Shown here one piece after another: positions 51,770 through 59,838 of a stretch of 64,000 bases of DNA. A model generated the notes under the pieces. It saw nothing but the letters and a program-made list of their open reading frames with translations, was not told the DNA's origin and did not search any database. The DNA comes from Bacillota bacterium (GTDB lineage: Bacteria > Bacillota > Clostridia > Acetivibrionales > DTU013). A program made the position numbers and the translations under genes. The stretch's first letter is position 1; the number at the start of each line of letters is the position of its first letter. The stretch covers positions 195,487-259,486 of the forward strand of contig JAEYOP010000071.1 of NCBI GenBank assembly GCA_023411575.1, written 5' to 3'.

Positions 51770-52548
51770 CATGATCCTTTCTTCCATCCAAAGTCCTCGT
51801 GGTAAATCATCTGTTTTGTCATTCCTCCGTCAACGGTGATATTCTCTCCAGTAATGAAACTGTTTTCCTCCTCACAAAGAAACAGCACAACCCGTACAAT
51901 ATCCATGGGCTTCCCCACCCTGTGCACCGGATGCTGCAGCTTGTCCCCCTCGCTGTGCTTCTCTTCATAGCTTTCATCGAAGTTCGCTCGAACGTCGATC
52001 CAGCCCGGACTGACACTATTCACCCTCACCCTGCCGGAAAGACTGATCGCAAGGGCGTGGGTCAAAGCAAGGATACCGCCTTTGGCAGCGGAATAGCTTT
52101 CGGTGTCCATCTGCGACATAAAGGCCCTGGTGGAAGCGATATTTATTATGGAAGCGCCTGTGGCAAAGAAGTCGAGAAATAGACTGGAAAGCATATATGG
52201 CGCGGTAACGCCTACTTTGAGCACATAATTGAAATCGTCATAACTGCAGCCGGTAAGGACGCCTTTACGGGATAAACACGCATTATTGATCAGATAATCC
52301 ACTTTGCCGTATTTCTGAAGAACGGCGGTTGAGAAGGCTTTAAGAACGACCTCATCTGCAATGTCCCCAGGAAAGAACATGCTGTCGGGAGAATTTTTCA
52401 TCAGTCCGGACAAAGCAAGCTCCCCTGCTTCCCGGTCCATATCAATAAAGGCAACTTTCGCCCCTTCCGAGGCAAATGCATTCGCAAGACAAAGTCCTAT
52501 ACCGTTTGCTCCGCCTGTGATTACACAAACCTTATCCTTGAATCTCAT
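51769..52548 (-). CDS. Short-chain dehydrogenase/reductase (SDR)
   Basis: The 259-residue NAD(P)-dependent oxidoreductase shows the classical SDR motifs: TGGANGIG at about 12-19 for cofactor binding, NNACLS, catalytic Ser in INIAST, and YSAAKGG with catalytic Tyr and Lys. DMDREAG after the second strand (Asp at the adenosine-binding position) favours NAD over NADP. The substrate is unknown. It heads the SDR-nitroreductase-NYN run, with TTGGAGG before the ATG. Confidence 0.9.
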   Translation of the reverse strand: MRFKDKVCVITGGANGIGLCLANAFASEGAKVAFIDMDREAGELALSGLMKNSPDSMFFPGDIADEVVLKAFSTAVLQKYGKVDYLINNACLSRKGVLTGCSYDDFNYVLKVGVTAPYMLSSLFLDFFATGASIINIASTRAFMSQMDTESYSAAKGGILALTHALAISLSGRVRVNSVSPGWIDVRANFDESYEEKHSEGDKLQHPVHRVGKPMDIVRVVLFLCEEENSFITGENITVDGGMTKQMIYHEDFGWKKGS

Positions 52549-52677
52549 CGTTCCTCCAATAACACGATACTCATCAGCCTGGATGAATTCTCCTGCACTT
52601 TCTAATAAGAGTATACCATATTACTGTATAGAATACATTTATTGCTTAATGGAAGCTATTAAAAAACAACAAAAAAA

Positions 52678-52701
52678 CAGCAGGACTTTTCAGCCCTGCT
52701 G
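52678..52701 (-). terminator. Intrinsic terminator of the small transcription unit
   Basis: On the minus strand, CAGCAGG-G-CT and AG-T-CCTGCTG flank a GAAA-like loop and are followed by a run of seven T, then GTTGTTTTTT. It lies about 130 nt before the SDR start and would end transcripts from the promoter at 52824-52852. Confidence 0.8.
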
Positions 52702-52719
52702 CCTCTTTTCCGGCGGCCG

Positions 52720-52752
52720 TCAGACGACGGCCACCTCCTGTTCAATCTTCAC
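52720..52752 (-). CDS. Possible 10-residue peptide (MKIEQEVAVV)
   Basis: A GTG at 52752 follows AAAGGAG by about 10 nt and opens a frame of ten codons ending in TGA at 52720. The stop lies inside the GGCCGTC/GACGGCC hairpin. The product would be a short acidic, valine-rich peptide. Its placement in a tight promoter-to-terminator unit is the main support; it could equally be chance. Confidence 0.3.
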   Translation of the reverse strand: MKIEQEVAVV

Positions 52753-52823
52753 TTCAGACCACTCCTTTCTTTCAAAGAGTCGGCTCCGGAAGCCGCATTG
52801 TACACGATATCCTGTACACTTTG

Positions 52824-52852
52824 ATTATAAGGCGTACCACATGGCTTCTCAA
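52824..52852 (-). promoter_or_regulatory. Promoter of the small transcription unit
   Basis: On the minus strand, TTGAGA (52852-52847) and TATAAT (52829-52824) are separated by exactly 17 nt. The predicted start is near 52817. Confidence 0.7.
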
Positions 52853-52922
52853 TATAACAAACGATTATAATTATCTTTTCCCCATGAGGTCATTTAGGGG
52901 TCCTGCTGTCCTACGCGTTTTG

Positions 52923-53873
52923 TCAAACCTTGAGAAGTACAATAATGATGGAGGTAAGGCTCAGGCAGATGCTGATCAGGCATAGGACTCCTACTGCCTG
53001 CCTGGGGTTCAAGCCAGCCGAAATCAGCCTGTAGTGGGCCTGTCCCCTGTCCGCCTTGTAGAAGGGCTTCCCCTCCAGGGATCTTTTCAATACCACGAAG
53101 AGATTGTCAAAGATCGGTACGCCCAGGGCCAGGATCGGAACAAAGATCGATAAGACCGTAGCTTGCTTGAATGCGCCGTCCAGGGCTATGATTCCAAGCA
53201 TGAAGCCCATGAAGCCGGCGCCGGCGTCCCCCATGTACACCCGGGCCGGCGGCTTGTTGTACCGCAGGTAGCCGAGGGCCACGCCCACCAGGATAATCGC
53301 CATCATGGCCGACCCGGACTGCTTTTTGGAAAGCGCCACCGCAAAAAGGGTGATGGCGGAAATGGTCGTCAAACTGCCGGCAAGACCGTCCAGTCCGTCT
53401 GAAAAGTTGATTACGGTGGTCACCCCGAAGATCCAGGTCACAGTCAGTAAAAACTGCAGTACGGGCGGAAGAACGATGCGCGCGTCGGCAAAAGGATTGG
53501 TAAAGCCGGTAAAAACGACCCCGGCGAAATAGACCACCACCGCTGCGGCCGCCTGTACGAGGAATTTCGGCAATGCCGGGAAATCAAGGCCGTGGGTCTT
53601 GTACCAGTCATCCACCAATCCGATGGCGATGACCATGCCCGCCCCCAGCAGAAGGAGGAGATTCTTTTTGGTAAATCCGCCCGAGTACAGGAAAAAAGCC
53701 AGCATAAAACCGGCAAATATGGCGATGCTGGCAAGGTGAGGCACCGGCTCCTTGTGGATCTTCCGTTCCGTCGGCACGTCCACAAAGCCGATTCCCAGCG
53801 CAAATTTCCGCAAAGGCGGAATTAGTATAAAAACCGTAATGAACGCAATTGAAAACGCAATTAAGTACTGGAT
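52923..53873 (-). CDS. MraY/WecA-family UDP-sugar:undecaprenyl-phosphate sugar-1-phosphate transferase (GT4)
   Basis: The enzyme family moves a GlcNAc-1-phosphate type unit to undecaprenyl phosphate, the first step of wall-polymer synthesis (TagO/WecA). With the N-terminal helix restored, the protein has about 316 residues and about ten helices. Motifs include FVDVPTERKIHKEPVPHLA, GLVDDWY, NFSDGLDGLAGS and MGDAGAGFMGFMLG. The first TTG/ATG/GTG in frame is TTG 53813, which would delete the first helix (QYLIAFSIAFITVFILIPP) and has no ribosome site. An in-frame ATC at 53873 lies 9 nt after AAAGGG and is taken as the start. It follows the GntR gene by 21 nt. Confidence 0.85.
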   Translation of the reverse strand: MQYLIAFSIAFITVFILIPPLRKFALGIGFVDVPTERKIHKEPVPHLASIAIFAGFMLAFFLYSGGFTKKNLLLLLGAGMVIAIGLVDDWYKTHGLDFPALPKFLVQAAAAVVVYFAGVVFTGFTNPFADARIVLPPVLQFLLTVTWIFGVTTVINFSDGLDGLAGSLTTISAITLFAVALSKKQSGSAMMAIILVGVALGYLRYNKPPARVYMGDAGAGFMGFMLGIIALDGAFKQATVLSIFVPILALGVPIFDNLFVVLKRSLEGKPFYKADRGQAHYRLISAGLNPRQAVGVLCLISICLSLTSIIIVLLKV

Positions 53874-53894
53874 ACCCTCACACCCTTTAATTTG

Positions 53895-54635
53895 TCATTT
53901 GCTGTTCTCAAATACCAGCTGGCACTTGTCGGCCCGGTACTTGGCTACTATAAATTCCACTGCCTGCCCGCTTTTGGAATACAGCAGGTTTTCGATCTTT
54001 ATGAGCGGATGCCCTGTCTGCACCTGAAGATATTGTGCGTCGGATTGCTCGGTATATACTACCTCCAGAGAACTTTTCGTCCTAACGGGCAAAAGCGGAT
54101 ATTTCCCTCTTAGTATATCATAAGATGGCTTTTTTGCCTTGATGTCTTCGATTATTTCCGGAAAAAGAGATAACGGAATATAGGAAATATTCAGGGATAG
54201 AATACTGCTTCCATCCGTCGTTACATAACATATTTCGGCAAATAAAGACTGCGGAGTCTGACTTTGCCCACTGAAGGCGTTTTCCAGGAAAGGAAAATCC
54301 CCCGGCTTGACAGCACGTAAAGACAAGATGTCGTGTTGTCCCGGATTCTGACTGTCCAGGATGGAATCGGTGAAGCCGGTGAAATTCTTGATATCCACCT
54401 TGGACTTTGATTTTGCGACAAAAGTCCCCTTCCCCTTTTCCTTATATAAATAGCCGTTGTTTGTCAATTCGCTGATGGCTTGCCGCACGGTGGGTCTGCT
54501 GATGTCGTACTGCTCGCACAGCTCCTGTTCCGAAGGAATTTTGGATTCGCCGGGGTATTCGCCCGATTCGATCTTCTGGATGATAAGGTTCTTCAACTGG
54601 GAATATAAAGGCACATTGCTGTATTTGTTTATCAC
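53895..54635 (-). CDS. GntR family transcriptional regulator (HutC/UTRA type)
   Basis: The 246-residue regulator has a GntR winged helix (VPLYSQLKNLIIQKIESGEYP, IPSEQELCEQYDISRPTVRQAISEL, YLYKEKGKGTFVA) and a C-terminal UTRA effector domain ending KIENLLYSKSGQAVEFIVAKYRAD. UTRA domains usually bind small sugars or amino-acid-like ligands. The start is GTG 54635 after GGAGGAATT. It precedes the GT4 gene on one strand by 21 nt and may control wall-polymer precursor synthesis; that link rests on position only. Confidence 0.9.
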   Translation of the reverse strand: MINKYSNVPLYSQLKNLIIQKIESGEYPGESKIPSEQELCEQYDISRPTVRQAISELTNNGYLYKEKGKGTFVAKSKSKVDIKNFTGFTDSILDSQNPGQHDILSLRAVKPGDFPFLENAFSGQSQTPQSLFAEICYVTTDGSSILSLNISYIPLSLFPEIIEDIKAKKPSYDILRGKYPLLPVRTKSSLEVVYTEQSDAQYLQVQTGHPLIKIENLLYSKSGQAVEFIVAKYRADKCQLVFENSK

Positions 54636-54782
54636 GGTAATTCCTCCATATTAGGTAAGCATAGCAGCACATTATTACATCCTTACTAATTCTATATTAT
54701 AAATTGCGGCAATTCAACAGAATACTATCTAATTTTATACAAATTTTTTTTGTTATTTCCAACAAAATTCGCCTGCGAAAAA

Positions 54783-54808
54783 GGCCGCCTGTTGTTAAAC
54801 AGTCGGCC
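54783..54808 (-). terminator. Intrinsic terminator after purB
   Basis: On the minus strand, GGCCGACTGTT and AACAGGCGGCC form a stem with one mismatch around TAAC, followed by TTTTT. It lies 40 nt downstream of the purB stop. Confidence 0.8.
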
Positions 54809-54847
54809 ATCGACTTCAAATGTTGTTCTCATAGAACAGCAGCTTAA

Positions 54848-56275
54848 TTATACTTTGAGTTCGGCGTTGAGCCCTTCTATTTTGATCCCTGCAAGCTTGG
54901 GACGAACCTGGCCTTCAATGTATTCGGCCACCTGTTCCGCCGCACGTCCGGTGTAATTGGAAGGCTCCATGACTGCAAGGATCTCCTCCCTGCTCATCCC
55001 GAACAGCGGATCGGCTGCGATCCTGTCCACAAGGTCGTTCTTCAAGCCGTATGCCTTGACCTGCAGTCCCGCCTCCATGGAATGGACGCGGATCCTTTCG
55101 TGCAGCTCCTGCCTGTCCCCGCCCCTTTTAACGGCTTCCATCATGATATTTTCCGTAGCCATGAAGGGCAGTTCGTCCAGGACATGCTTTTCGATTACCT
55201 TCGGGTATACTACCAGCCCGCCCGCAACATTCAGGTAGATGTTCAGTATGGCGTCAACGGCCAGGAAGGCTTCGGGAACACTGATCCGCTTGTTTGCGGA
55301 ATCGTCCAGCGTCCTTTCGAACCATTGCGTAGACGCCGTCATTGCCGGATTCAGGGCGTCTATCATGACATATCTCGCGAGGGAGCCGATCCTCTCGGCG
55401 CGCATCGGATTCCGCTTGTAAGCCATGGCGGAAGAGCCGATCTGGTTCTTCTCGAAGGGTTCCTCCATCTCTTTCATGCTCTGCAGCAGCCGCATGTCAT
55501 TGCTGAATTTGGCCGCGCTCTGGGCGATTCCGGAAAGAACGTTGAGCACGCGGCTGTCCTGTTTCCTGGTATAGGTTTGTCCGGAGACGGCATATACGCT
55601 GTCGAAGCCCATCTTTGCAGCGATCAGGCTTTCCAGCTTCTTTACCTTTTCCCCGTCGTTTTCGAAAAGACTCATGAAGCTGGCCTGGGTGCCGGTAGTC
55701 CCCTTGCTTCCGAGAAGCTTCATCGAGAACAGGACGTATTCCAGGTCCTCCAGGTCGATCATCAAATCCTGGATCCAGAGGGAAGCCCTTTTCCCGACCG
55801 TAACCAGCTGTGCCGGCTGATAATGGGTAAAGCCCAGCGTCGGCAGGCTTCTGTATTCCATGGCAAAATCGGAAAGCTTCGCGATGACGGCGGCCAGCTT
55901 TTGCCTTACCAGCTCCAGGGCATCGTGCATTATGATGATGTCCGTGTTGTCGCCTACATAACAGGAGGTTGCGCCGAGGTGGATGATCCCCCTGGCCGAA
56001 GGACACTGCTCGCCGTATGCATGGACATGTGCCATGACATCATGCCGTACTTCCTTCTCTTTTTGCTCCGCGACGGAGTAATTGATATCGTCCTTGTATT
56101 GTTTCAATTCTGCGATTTGTTCGTCGGTGATATTGAGCCCCAGTTCCTGTTCTGCTTCCGCAAGTGCGATCCAAAGCCTGCGCCAGGTTCTGAACTTCAT
56201 GTCCGGCGAAAACAGCTCCTGCATCTCACTGCTTGCATAGCGGGCATTAAACGGGCTTTCGTAGGTGTTTCTCAA
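54848..56275 (-). CDS. purB: Adenylosuccinate lyase PurB
   Basis: PurB cleaves SAICAR and adenylosuccinate to release fumarate in purine synthesis. The protein of about 475 residues begins NTYESPFNARYAS. It contains HLGATSCYVGDNTD, GFTHYQPAQLVTVGKRA, and the superfamily signature region GSSAMAYKRNPMRAERI. The chosen start is TTG 56275, 7 nt after GGAGGTG; the in-frame ATG 56302 lacks a ribosome site. No other pur genes are adjacent. The upstream 380 bp contains hairpins that might control it. Confidence 0.95.
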   Translation of the reverse strand: MRNTYESPFNARYASSEMQELFSPDMKFRTWRRLWIALAEAEQELGLNITDEQIAELKQYKDDINYSVAEQKEKEVRHDVMAHVHAYGEQCPSARGIIHLGATSCYVGDNTDIIIMHDALELVRQKLAAVIAKLSDFAMEYRSLPTLGFTHYQPAQLVTVGKRASLWIQDLMIDLEDLEYVLFSMKLLGSKGTTGTQASFMSLFENDGEKVKKLESLIAAKMGFDSVYAVSGQTYTRKQDSRVLNVLSGIAQSAAKFSNDMRLLQSMKEMEEPFEKNQIGSSAMAYKRNPMRAERIGSLARYVMIDALNPAMTASTQWFERTLDDSANKRISVPEAFLAVDAILNIYLNVAGGLVVYPKVIEKHVLDELPFMATENIMMEAVKRGGDRQELHERIRVHSMEAGLQVKAYGLKNDLVDRIAADPLFGMSREEILAVMEPSNYTGRAAEQVAEYIEGQVRPKLAGIKIEGLNAELKV

Positions 56276-56653
56276 AATACGGCACCTCCATGTCGGCTGC
56301 ATTTTCGATCACGCTTATTCTATGCTTATTATATCGATTGACCCTAAAAAAATCCATATGCAGATCGTTCAAATTCCTTTTCCGGCGGAAGGTTTTTTTG
56401 TACATTCCGTCGCCGGGGGGAACGGGCAAGAAAAATCTCGGGGGCATCGAGCCCCTCTCGCTAGTGCAATTTGCCTGTGCAAAATGCACCGTATTTAAGG
56501 CAAGATGACACTATGCCTTATAAAAAAAAGTGCGGGATTGATGAAATCCCGCCAGATACTTATGAATATGAGATTCCCCTGCACGTGCGGTCAGGCACAA
56601 CAGAAGAGTATCATCAATTATAGTACGGATCGCCGGACAAAGCAAGTGTCTGC
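56276..56653. other. Intergenic region between purB and the aminotransferase gene
   Basis: No gene is supported here. It contains the aminotransferase terminator (56522-56552) and an inverted repeat TAAGGCA-N11-TGCCTTA (56496-56520). On the minus strand it also has a GGGGC-TCGAT-GCCCC hairpin followed by CGAGATTTTT (56432-56456), which resembles an attenuator or terminator. A minus-strand TATAAT lies at 56328-56333, near purB. A purine riboswitch consensus was not found. Confidence 0.5.
56522..56552 (-). terminator. Intrinsic terminator after the aspartate aminotransferase gene
   Basis: On the minus strand, GCGGGATT and AATCCCGC form the stem around CATC and are followed by ACTTTTTTTT. It lies about 100 nt after the aminotransferase stop. 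Confidence 0.8.
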
Positions 56654-57937
56654 TTATGCTCCCAGCAGTTTTTTGATCGAAACGATCTGCACGCAGGTGC
56701 AAAGCAGCTCCATGGCGGTCTTCAGTTCGGCCAGCGGCGGGAAGGTCGGAGCGATCCGGATGTTCCTGTCGTGGGGGTCTTTTCCGTACGGGTAGGTGGC
56801 GCCTGCCGGCGTCATGACCACGCCCGCGTCCGCGGCCATTTGAACGGTTTCCCCCGCACAGCCGGGAAGCACGTTGAAACTGATGAAATAGCCGCCGTTC
56901 GGCTTGTTCCAGGTGGCGATGTTCTTGCCGCCCAGTTCCGATTCCAGGAGGTCCAGCACCATGTCGAACTTTGGCTTGAGGATAAGGGCCTGCCTTTTCA
57001 TCTGGGCCTCGATTCCGGCCATATCCTTCAGGTACTTGACGTGCCTCAACTGATTGATCTTGTCGGGACCGATGGTCTTGATCCCCATCTGCTTCCTCGC
57101 CCTGGCAAGGTTGCTTTCACTTGCGGCCATTACAGCCACTCCGGCGCCGGGGAAGGTGACCTTGGAGGTGGAGCTGAAAATATAGACCCGGTCGGGGTTG
57201 CCGGCTTTTTTACAGGCTTCCATGATATTTTTCAGTCTATCGGGCTTATCGGTCAGGTGGTGTACGGTGTAGGCATTGTCCCAGAAGATCCGGAAATCCG
57301 GCGCCGCTGTTTTCATGCCGGCAAAACGGTCCACCACCTCGTCGGAATAGGTGATTCCGTCCGGGTTGCTGTATTTGGGGGTGCACCAGATTCCCTTTAT
57401 GGAGGCGTCTTCCGCCACCAGCTTTTCAACGGTGTCCATATCGGGCCCGTCTTTCTTCATTTCGATGATGATCATTTCGATGCTGAAAAGCTCGCAAATG
57501 GCGAAATGTCGGTCATATCCGGGGCTCGGGCAAAGGAACTTCACCTTCGGAAGCCTGCTCCAGGGCTCCGGGCTGCCGGCCACGCCGAACATCATGCCGC
57601 GGGCCACGGCGTCGTACATCATGCTGAGGCTGGAATTCCCGCCGACGACGACTTCCTCCGGGCGGACCTCCAGCATTTGCGCAAATAATTCCTTGGCCTC
57701 CGGGAGCCCGTCCACCAGGCCGTAATTTCTGGTATCGAATCCGTTGGACGCTTTCAGGCTGTCCTTGGAGGACAGGATATCCAGCATGTCCATGGATAAT
57801 GCAAGCTGTTCCGAGCAAGGCTTCCCTCTTGACATGTCCAGCTTAAGGTTTTTGGATTTAAACCCTTCATATTTTTCATTTAAGGAATTCAGCATTCCGT
57901 TGAGCTCGTCCTTGCTTAATCTTGTAAAGTCCTTCAT
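56654..57937 (-). CDS. Type Ic aspartate aminotransferase-like, PLP fold type I
   Basis: The protein of about 427 residues belongs to the aminotransferase class I/II fold but to the divergent Ic aspartate group. DMSRGKPCSEQL, NYGLVDGLPEAKELFAQML, VGGNSSLSMMYDAV, CPSPGYDRHF and WCTPKYSNPDG are typical. PLP lysine lies in SSTSKVTFPGAGVA, and NGGYFISF is near the C-terminus. It probably makes aspartate from oxaloacetate and glutamate. The start at 57937 follows GGGGGGACC; two codons upstream overlap that site. Confidence 0.9.
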   Translation of the reverse strand: MKDFTRLSKDELNGMLNSLNEKYEGFKSKNLKLDMSRGKPCSEQLALSMDMLDILSSKDSLKASNGFDTRNYGLVDGLPEAKELFAQMLEVRPEEVVVGGNSSLSMMYDAVARGMMFGVAGSPEPWSRLPKVKFLCPSPGYDRHFAICELFSIEMIIIEMKKDGPDMDTVEKLVAEDASIKGIWCTPKYSNPDGITYSDEVVDRFAGMKTAAPDFRIFWDNAYTVHHLTDKPDRLKNIMEACKKAGNPDRVYIFSSTSKVTFPGAGVAVMAASESNLARARKQMGIKTIGPDKINQLRHVKYLKDMAGIEAQMKRQALILKPKFDMVLDLLESELGGKNIATWNKPNGGYFISFNVLPGCAGETVQMAADAGVVMTPAGATYPYGKDPHDRNIRIAPTFPPLAELKTAMELLCTCVQIVSIKKLLGA

Positions 57938-58129
57938 CTCAGGTCCCCCCATAATCACATTGCATTGCTGATATTTTAATATATTTATAATGTGTTTGCA
58001 AGTTAAAGGTGCGAAAATTTCAAATAAAATTGGAATGATTTTAATAAAAGCGAAATAATGCAGGAAAGGAGGATTGGTTATTCAAAATGAAGAAATGGAC
58101 GGGCCGCTATTTGATTGTCGGCGGCCAAT

Positions 58130-59065
58130 TTATTTTAGAACGTTTCGGAGGATTCTCATAAAATTCAGACCGGCTAGTTTTTGAACGGCGCTTTCCGTAT
58201 AATTAAGGGCCAGCAGCCTGTTAAAAAGGCCGTCCAGGCATTGAGTGCCCTCGAGCCCGGCGGGGACGCATTCGATTCCGTCGAAATCCGTGCCGATGCC
58301 GATATGCTCCTCGCCCACAACGGAGCAAATATGCTCGATGTGCCTGAGAACATCTTCAATAGATGCGTTTGGGGTATTATTCAGAAAATAGGGATAAAAG
58401 GTGACGCCAACAACACCGCCGTTTCTTTTCAGTTCCAGCAGTTGTTTGTCGGAGAGGTTTCTTTTATGGCTGCATACGTCCCTGGCATTGGAATGCGATG
58501 CAATCACGGTTGCGGAAGAGGTTGCAAGAACATCATAAAAGCTTTTTTCACATAGGTGGGAAACATCGACGACCATACCCAGACGGTTCATTTCCGCCAC
58601 CACCTGCCTCCCGAAGTTGGACAGGCCACCGCCGTAGACCTCCAGGGAACCGTCCGCCAGCAGGTTCCGGTAGTTCCAGGTGAGAATCAGGCTTCTTACG
58701 CCAAGGCGGTACAACTGCCGTAAAATCGAAAGCTCGCCGCACAGGGCATCCCCTCCCTCGATGGAAAGCAGGGCGGCAACCTTCCCCGACGATATTGCAT
58801 TTTCTATATCCAGCGAGCTCTTGCAGACGGCTATTTTATCCGGATATTCCGATTGAGCGGCATAAATATAGTCCATGATTTTTAAAACACGGACCAGAGG
58901 GTTGTTTCCATAGCTCAGCGGGTTGGAGAAGGAAGCGAGAAACTGGACTCTTTCCCCGGAGGCAAGGAGTCTTTTCAAATCGACCTGAAAGCCGTTCTCA
59001 TAAAAGCCGGCGTTTTGGTCCAGCAGAACGGAAGCCGTATCGCAGTGGGCATCCACAACAAGCAT
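58130..59065 (-). CDS. Membrane dipeptidase family (peptidase M19)
   Basis: The 311-residue zinc dipeptidase has the metal site start DAHCDTA, the bridging Glu in LLSIEGGDAL, VVDVSHLCEKSFYDV, ASHSNARDVCSHKRNLSD and IGIGTDFDGIE. Homologues hydrolyse dipeptides, including D-amino-acid dipeptides, so cell-wall recycling is possible. No signal peptide is present, so it is likely cytosolic. Its ATG overlaps the yraN stop by 1 nt (TGATG), making it the last gene of the ylqG-ylqH-yraN-dipeptidase run. Confidence 0.9.
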   Translation of the reverse strand: MLVVDAHCDTASVLLDQNAGFYENGFQVDLKRLLASGERVQFLASFSNPLSYGNNPLVRVLKIMDYIYAAQSEYPDKIAVCKSSLDIENAISSGKVAALLSIEGGDALCGELSILRQLYRLGVRSLILTWNYRNLLADGSLEVYGGGLSNFGRQVVAEMNRLGMVVDVSHLCEKSFYDVLATSSATVIASHSNARDVCSHKRNLSDKQLLELKRNGGVVGVTFYPYFLNNTPNASIEDVLRHIEHICSVVGEEHIGIGTDFDGIECVPAGLEGTQCLDGLFNRLLALNYTESAVQKLAGLNFMRILRNVLK

Positions 59066-59433
59066 CAGAACGCATCCCTTACCAAATTGATCTTATCGGG
59101 TATAAAACAGTCGTTCCTCCTTTTTCCCGTAACTTCGACGATATCAAAGCGCATGTTCCGCTCTCCGAGGCCCTTCTGCTTCAAATAGCTCCATGCAAGC
59201 GCCTTGATTTTCCGCCTTTTGTCATGGCCGACCGCCTCGATGGGCGCCCCGTACAGGCTGCCGGTCCTGGTCTTTACCTCGATAAAACATATATATTCCT
59301 TTTCCACTGCAATTATATCTATTTCTCCATACCGGCCGGAACGGTAATTCCGGTCCAGCAGGGCAAATCCCTGCTTTTCCAGGTATTCGGCGGCAAATGC
59401 TTCCCCGGCGCTGCCCAGGCTCCTTTTGTTCAT
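59065..59433 (-). CDS. yraN: YraN family (UPF0102) endonuclease-like protein
   Basis: The 122-residue protein has the UPF0102 restriction-endonuclease-like fold: GEAFAAEYLEKQGF, NYRSGRYGEIDIIAVE and CFIEVKTRTGSLYGAP, where Glu, Asp and the E-x-K form a nuclease-like site. The family is widespread but its substrate is not settled. The ATG overlaps the ylqH stop by 4 nt and its stop overlaps the dipeptidase start, so translation of all three is coupled. Confidence 0.92.
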   Translation of the reverse strand: MNKRSLGSAGEAFAAEYLEKQGFALLDRNYRSGRYGEIDIIAVEKEYICFIEVKTRTGSLYGAPIEAVGHDKRRKIKALAWSYLKQKGLGERNMRFDIVEVTGKRRNDCFIPDKINLVRDAF

Positions 59434-59744
59434 GGCTTGAGCCCTTTTAGAATCGACTCTTCCAGGCTGCCGTCCAGCTTGCTGACGAATACCAGAATCT
59501 GCGCCACCACTTCGTAAAGCTCCTGCGGTATCTCGTCCCCGATTTTCATAGAACTGAGGGTATGGGCGAGATTGGCGTCTTCATACAGCGGCACGTCGTT
59601 TTCCTTTGCTTTTGCAATGATCCTGTCCGCCGTGTCTCCCTTTCCCAATGCCACGATTTCAGGCGCTCCGCCTTTTTCCAGCGAATATCTTAATGCCGCG
59701 GCTTCTTTTACTTTTTTCTTTTTCTCCACCATCTTCTCCGCCAT
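59430..59744 (-). CDS. FlhB C-terminal-domain-like protein (YlqH/FlhX type)
   Basis: The 104-residue protein matches the cytoplasmic switch domain of FlhB/YscU export proteins (AAALRYSLEKGGAPEIVALGKGD, IAKAKENDVPLYEDANLAHTL, IGDEIPQELYEVVAQILVFV). The membrane part and the self-cleaving NPTH motif are both absent; the protein starts with a Lys-rich stretch at the equivalent place. It matches Bacillus ylqH in sequence and neighbourhood. Its upstream partner is a FliK-like protein, mirroring the FliK-FlhB pair of the flagellar export switch. Confidence 0.87.
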   Translation of the reverse strand: MAEKMVEKKKKVKEAAALRYSLEKGGAPEIVALGKGDTADRIIAKAKENDVPLYEDANLAHTLSSMKIGDEIPQELYEVVAQILVFVSKLDGSLEESILKGLKP

Positions 59745-59838
59745 CGGAATAGGCCCCCTCTAAACACTCAAATCAATCCCTATGTCTCTATGTACCTATA
59801 ACCTTATATCTCTATATCCGCAGGTGTACCTATATCCC

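Larger units (their letters stand above)
52668..52817 (-). ncRNA. Small transcription unit (about 150 nt) with 10-codon frame and three hairpins
   Basis: The transcript is predicted from a promoter at 52852-52824 and a terminator at 52701-52678 on the minus strand. Hairpins visible in order are GGCTTCCGGAGCC, GGCCGTC-GTCT-GACGGCC, and the terminator stem. The middle hairpin overlaps the end of a 10-codon frame (52752-52720). No known RNA family is recognised; it could be a regulatory RNA, a leader of the SDR operon, or a peptide gene. Confidence 0.5.

Noticed and set aside
59745..59838. Gene or structured RNA between ylqH and the FliK-like gene
   Set aside because: The spacer is A/T-rich with loose GATATA and GGTACA repeats but no open frame, stable hairpin or conserved motif.
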